Shown here in pieces: positions 58,384 through 64,000 of a stretch of DNA of 64,000 nt. The notes beneath the pieces were generated by a model, which did not search any database, was not told the DNA's origin, and saw nothing but the letters and a program-made list of their open reading frames with translations. The stretch covers positions 1,984,001-2,048,000 of the forward strand of contig NC_037312.1 of the NCBI RefSeq assembly GCF_000143535.2. Reading direction: 5' to 3'. The translations under genes and the position numbers were made by a program. This DNA comes from Botrytis cinerea B05.10 (lineage: Eukaryota > Ascomycota > Leotiomycetes > Helotiales > Sclerotiniaceae). Numbering within the stretch: the stretch's first letter is position 1; the number at the start of each line of letters is the position of its first letter.

Positions 58384-61300
58384 TCAAGCACTTTTCGCCT
58401 CCTCGTTGTCTGATTGCTCGGCAATATCATCCTGAGTATATTCCATTTTTTCCTGTTGTTGCATGGCTTGCTGAGAAACGATCTCTGCAAGACGCTTTAG
58501 CCTTGGAGTTTGGAGCCCTGGGTCATTGTTAGCGATTTTTTTCTATGTTTTTTTTTTTTTTTTACAGAAATGGGGGGATAGTTACATGAAGGTGTGTATG
58601 TTTCTAGAGCCGTAATGACACGAGGTTCGGCGATCTCATATGGACCACTGTCATCCATATCAACAGCAGCCAGGAGTAATACGTCGCTCTTTTCCGTTAC
58701 GCGAGAAGCGACAGCTTTCATAATTTCTCCATTAATGGGCTGTTCGTAATCAGCGACGAGATATTGGTTGAGCAACTTCTGGATTTGATTAGGTGAAAGC
58801 ATCCAGCAGATATCCTGAATGATCTCAATATCGTTAAGAGTGGCCTTCTTCAACTGTAGGAGTTTGGTTGCTTGCTGTAATCATGTTAGTATATGGTCTT
58901 GCTAAAAATATACAATGTTACTCACCATCAAATGCTCTAGCTGCAAAGTTCCCTCTGGCATATCGTGACTCTTACACCATTCTTCGATTCTTGTAATGTT
59001 GTAGTTGATTTGAAGTCCCCGCTTCCATGACAAAAAGTTTCTTCTCATTAAGAGATCGTTGAATGCGGTGACACCAACCAATCTGAGTAATTCGGTGACT
59101 GTCTGGGTTATAATCGAGTCCTCCAAATAGTATGCCTTCATGGCTTTGAAAACGTTGTTGAGCAAGCTAAGCAAGTTGTCCATGCTGAAGGCAGGTGCTG
59201 AATTTGTCTGGAGCAATTTGCCCAAGAATCTGTTGCTCTCATTGGTAACGAAACCTGGAAGTGATTGCGATTCGATGATAGCCGGGATAATCATCTTCTG
59301 CAACTTCTTCTTCAATACCTTCATCCAAGTGTGATAAATATTGAATTCCAAGCTCTCGAGGTCATGCTTGACGATATCAAGGAGACGGTCATATTCGAAA
59401 TTGTCCGACTTCTGAGCTTCATACCAGTCTTCAGCCAAGAAAACGAAAGAAAGCATCTCATGGACATTAGACAACCAAAAAGCACCAGGATTGACAGCCT
59501 CATCACCGTCATGTTGCATGACTTCATGCTGAATAGATTGCATGACATTAGCCAGGAATCTTTCCGACTCCTTAACGAACCCATTGTTCCACATCTCTGA
59601 TGTGACAAGGTTGATCAAGTAAGATGGGAAAAGAACTTCCTTGTCTGTTGGTGGTGGAGTAGATGAAGCCGCTGGAATTTTAAGGTTCTTGATCAAGCCA
59701 ATTGTAACTTCTTCATTCAAGCCCTCCTCATCGGCTAAAAGATTCTCGAGCTCGAACTCAATGGTGTCAACACTGGGTTGGAATGTGGAGCCAGAGAGTG
59801 CTTGTTGATGGAGATTGTTGCTTGTGACAGCCATAGATACTGGCCTTGGGTTGTATGCTGCACTGAAGCGATCTAGCTCGCGTGGCTCGGCTCCTGCACT
59901 TCTACGTTTTGGTTTCTTCGAAGAAACCAAGTTGATAAGGCCATTTTGTTGCGCAGCAGCAGCACCATTCATAGCTTCACTGTAGGGTGGTAGAATTGGG
60001 CCTGCACGCTTTGCAAGGTCAAGTTGATCTTGTAAATCAACAAGTTGTTGCCTGAGAGTGATTTTCTCAGATTCGTGTAAGGTGCCCTCCTCCTTCGCTT
60101 TCTCGAGCTCCAAGTTTGATAGCCTAAGAGACTCTCTCAGCTCTTTCTCTTCTTCTTGCAGACGCTTGATATTGACAGCTGACTCATCGAAGTTTGTTTG
60201 AAGTTTAGTCATTTCTTCCTCCATAACAGCGAGACGTGCGGCAGTTATTCCGGCTTGGTTGGCTTCAGTTTGCAACTCCTTTACCCGAGCTTCCAACGCA
60301 TTGTGTCTGTTCTTCCATGACTTGATCTGATTTTCATAATTCTCCACTTGAGTCACTAAAGTCTTGTTCTCTCTCTTCATCGTGCCAACAGACTGAGTAA
60401 GTTCGACGACCTTGTTTTCCAATTTGTAGGAAATTTGCTTGAGATCTCTTGCTTCTTCACGGATCTTCTTGTACCCACGACGTGCTGTTTTACCTCTCCA
60501 AAGACTTTGAACAATGACAATCTTTTTCCTGTAATCTCTCCACTTCTTAAGTGACTGCCTCGATCGCCACGATCGTTGGATGATCATAGCAGCATTTCCA
60601 ACTCTAGTCTCCATGATTTCCTTTCTGCGCAAGAACCCCTTGGCAGCAGCTTGAGCGAGTATAACATTGTTGCGAATGGCCAGAAACTTCTTGCGCTGTT
60701 TCTGACCACGCCAAACTCTTTGGATGGTTGTGGCAGCCTTAACCTTACGATTCTCTTGAGCGTTCTTACGAGCCAGGTGACCTCGAACCGCCGATTGGAA
60801 AGTAAGGATCGCACTCCTAGCATCAAGATACTTGCGTCGATAGTACTTAGCTTTCAGATTCTTCTGAATCATAATTGCACAATCGTTAAGACGGGTTGTT
60901 CGCAAGTTCTCCAAAAAGGCCAACATTCCTGCGCGGAAAAAGATCTTTGTCAGACCAAGTTGATACTTGTCCAATCCACCTCCACTGCTAGCACCGAGTG
61001 CTTTGGTAAGAATTTTATTGGCCATATCACGGATTTCTGATGTCCACGCTGATGATGGTGTCAACATGTAGTATCGTAAAGCAAACTCTTCATATGTCCA
61101 ACGTGTGGGGTATCCCGCACAACTGATGCGGACCGTCTCAAGCACACCACAAGCTCGCAATTGACTCAAAACCATAGGTCCCTCAAATACCCATGACTCC
61201 TTAGCCTCGTTGGGCTTGATACAGCGAATGTAGTGAACGTCAGTACCGTTGATAGTGCTCATGAGCTCGATAAGAGATGACTTGAAAATGCCACCGAGAG

Positions 61301-63433
61301 TAGGTTTGCGATTGACAGCAACACCAATGCGTCTACCAGGTGTGGGTTTTGTTGCAGCTGAGGTTGTTGCCGACGCAGTATCCTTTTCTCTCACAGCAGA
61401 GGCAGCATCCAAAACTGTGCCCAAAAATTTGTTCGAGGAGGCTCTCAAAACTGCCATATGTTCATCGGGAACAGTATCACGATTCTTGTCAATAAAGCCG
61501 TCTGACTCATAAGTGACATCGATGGCATAATGGCAAACAGTGAATGATGATTTACCAAAGCGAGGCTTTTTGTAGAATTTGTTTTTGTCGGCTGCGAAAT
61601 TATGATGCAGCTTCGTGACAAATTGCTCGTCTGATCCCATGGGCAACCTGGATTCTTCGTCGAGGAGCGACAATACACCAAGCTTTCCCTCAATCAAATC
61701 AATACAAGGTTGATTGTCCGAAAAGTCGATAAATGTCCAGTCAATCTCTTCTCTGAGATACTCCTCTTGTTCGAGCTTGAACACGTGAGCGTTGAACTCC
61801 TGTTGGAGTTTCTCATTTGCGTAATTGATACAAAATTGTTCGAAAGAGTTCTTAGCAAAATGCTCAAAACCATAAATATCCAACACACCAATGAAAGTCT
61901 TCACACGGGCTAATACTTCATCGGTGGCAAGGGCATGGTTGATACTATCTACGAGCCAATCGAACATACTCGAATAGATAAACTTCGCAACCGAGTCTCG
62001 CACAACAATGGCTTGTTGTTGAGTCAGGTTTGAAGTAATCTTCTCGCCTCTTGTGATCAACTGTTTCTTCACAGTCCACTTTGCGAACTCGACAGGATCC
62101 ACGCCAAGTAACGCTGTCGCCTTTAACAATGCCGGCTCGTTAGGAGCCAAGACAGAGTCCGTTCTTGAGGCTGTGATCTTTACGTCTCCCAAATGCAGCA
62201 ATGCTGCAAGCAACTTGAAGATATCCGCTTGTTGATCAGCGTCCACTCCAATTGTTGCCAAAGATCCCTTAAGTGCTTCGAATTCTGCTTTATCATCAAC
62301 ACCGTCGATAGTTGGCGAGCTTCCTTGGTTAAGGTAATCAAATTGCTCTACGGACTTCAAATCGAGTTCCTTTGTCTCGCTTTCCGATGCTCCTGCTACT
62401 AACTGATAGAAAACGTGGTAATTTCGCTCCTTAAGTGGCTGGAACACTAATCTCGAACGCTCTAACAAGTAGGTACGGATTTTGGCTCCAATGATGTTTG
62501 TCTTGTCGTCGAACATAATCTCAATATATTTTCCAAATCGAGAGGAATTGTCATTACGTGTGGTCTTGGCGTTACCGAAAGCTTCCATAATAGGATTCGT
62601 GGCCAAAATTCGTTCTTCGGTTTCACTCATTTGCTCTGTACCCCGTTTCGTCCTTGTCCCCGGCTGATCTGGGGATTCTCTGGTAGCAAAATATCGCATA
62701 ATGTACTTGGCACTGACCGTCTTTCCGGCTCCAGATTCTCCTGATACCACTATAGTCTGATTCTTTTGACTCCGTAACATGTCCCTACAGATTGTTAGTA
62801 AGTCACTGGGGTTTGAATAGCAGCCACATACGCAAACGCTTCTTCAGCAATGGCAAATAAATGCGGAGCTTGAGTAGCTCTTTGCCTTCCCGCATACACC
62901 TGTACCATGCCAGGAACGTATAAAGAATCAACTCGTGCAAAGGGATTCGTTGCTATCAGCACAATACCACTGTATGTGTATATTTCTTTCTGCAAGTATC
63001 GTAATCGGATTGCCTGCAAGACTGTACCGCATAGTCAGTTTAATGAGCCGAGAGATATAGTGTTAGATGACCTACCAGCAGGCTCGTTGAGATGGGAAAG
63101 ATTCGTTAGATCATCACTGGCTTCGAGCATCGTTGGATTCATAAGAGGAGGTAGGGAGGCATTATTTGCTTGTGTCAACGCTTCTTCAGTGGCCTCTATA
63201 GACTTGGTCTGTTGAGAAGTATAAAAGTCAGCACAGTTCGGGTGGAAGGAGGGAGAAACAAATATGTGAGGTTCCTCTCCAGTTGCAGGATAACAAACCT
63301 CTCCATTCTCGAGTTGGAAGACAAGTGTGTACTTGTCTCCATTCAATGTTTTCGAAACCAATTCCGAAGCAACCCATCCTTCAGTAGTATCCGGCTGCCA
63401 TGCCTTCGTACCAATCTCATAATTATGCGCCAT
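58384..63433 (-). CDS. Class V myosin heavy chain (Myo2/MyoE-type)
   Basis: Actin motor for secretory vesicle and organelle transport toward hyphal tips. Six exons: 63299-63433, 63076-63208, 62832-63021, 58926-62784, 58586-58874 and 58384-58517; 1579 aa, the usual size. Order: N-terminal SH3-like domain (1-60), motor head with P-loop GESGAGKT 167-174, switch I NDNSSRFG 229-236, switch II DIYGFE 454-459 and actin-loop YIRCIKPN near 670. Six IQ motifs lie at about 785-928 (for example IQRVWRGQKQRKKF), a coiled coil at about 930-1085, and a C-terminal cargo-binding DIL domain at about 1250-1535. The last junction joins TYTPS to WLQTPRLKRL. The 90-bp first intron is in frame without stops and encodes 30 extra residues if kept; removal restores ENGETKSIEAT. 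Exon 4 (3.86 kb) is uninterrupted. Confidence 0.97.
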
Positions 63434-64000
63434 GATGGCGGTGTTGGTTGTCGAGAACCTGCCTGCCCTCGAACTGCTTCAAATATAATAATAATGGGGA
63501 CGTGGTTCTTCCAGTATCGGTCTGCATGAACTGAACCACCCTAATTGTAATGGTGTTGTTCAAGTAAGTAGCGAGATAGGTGTTGAAGATGTGCCACCGC
63601 AAATGACCTGTCTTCTTTTTCTTTGTAAAATAAGTACAAGATGCATTCGAAGATGGTAAGGAGGTTGAGAGCCACGGTATTTGGGATTTAGGATGCTTGT
63701 CGCGAGCTCAGTCGTCAACAGGGATATGTCTTGGCGACGCTAAAATATTTTAGTCATGAAGTACACCAGATTCCCGGTGACCCCTATTTTCGTGGATGTG
63801 GGACAAATGCAAAAGGTATGGGACTTGAGAACAGAGCAGATCTCAAGAAAGCCAGCGTGCTGTACGGAGTGGGAGCAGGATGTCTCAACTTTCTTTCCTC
63901 CTTTCTTAACACTACAAGCATGCTAAACCCCAAATTAAAATTGACTCCATTCCCTTTTCATGCAATCGGGTGAATCCAACAACATCAACATTTCTTTTCT
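63434..64000 (-). promoter_or_regulatory. Upstream region of the myosin V gene
   Basis: 567 bp upstream of the myosin ATG to the window edge. On the + strand 63660-63990 has an 80-codon frame without recognisable motif. No other gene is supported here. Confidence 0.45.

Overview
The window is nuclear DNA of a filamentous ascomycete (Pezizomycotina). The genes are monocistronic, lie on both strands, and carry short introns of about 47-130 bp with GT..CTAAC/CTGAC..AG signals. The proteins (EPL1, RRP36, SNF1 beta subunit, class V myosin) have filamentous-fungus form. The 5S rRNA genes are dispersed rather than sitting in the rDNA array, as in Neurospora. Overall style suggests a Leotiomycete such as Botrytis or Sclerotinia, but that placement is inference.

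Layout. 1-9.9 kb is almost gene-free: AT-rich at the left edge, one DEAD-box helicase relic (about 1.43 kb), then simple repeats. 9.95-10.78 kb holds one acidic conserved-type protein. 10.8-19.6 kb is a second desert, with a very dense microsatellite island at 11.0-15.2 kb and a 5S rRNA gene at 19.6 kb. 20.3-26.0 kb is a compact block: RRP36 (-), an FCP1/NIF-type HAD protein (+), eEF1B-gamma (-) and mitochondrial uS9m (+). 26.0-28.7 kb is a strongly G-depleted gap. An unrecognised Q/P/N-rich protein (-) lies at 28.7-30.0 kb. 30-39.9 kb is a third desert with a possible relic near 35.7 kb. A Pol III pair, tRNA-Thr(AGU) and a second 5S gene, lies at 39.9-40.6 kb. 41.8-63.4 kb is gene-dense: calcineurin B (-), EPL1 (+), an RKM4-like SET protein (-), KAE1 (+), a small membrane protein (-), the SNF1/AMPK beta subunit (+), FAP7 (+), ITPase (-), a cytochrome P450 (+) and class V myosin (-).

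How the genes fit together. This is not an operon or an evident secondary-metabolite cluster. Many genes serve translation: 5S rRNA x2, tRNA-Thr, RRP36 and FAP7 (small-subunit maturation), eEF1B-gamma, uS9m, an RKM4-like ribosomal-protein methyltransferase, and KAE1 (t6A of ANN-decoding tRNAs, which would include the tRNA-Thr here). Others are signalling (calcineurin B, SNF1 beta), chromatin (EPL1/NuA4) and transport (myosin V). Divergent pairs share short promoters and convergent pairs sit close together.

The most informative signal is the pair of 5S genes. They differ at four sites, and these form two compensated base pairs, so both look like structurally selected isotypes. Exon coordinates were deduced by eye from splice signals, frame continuity and family knowledge; no alignment was run. 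I found no convincing undescribed system. The best candidates for something unrecognised are the strand-asymmetric deserts and the unassigned proteins at 9.9, 28.7 and 49.1 kb.
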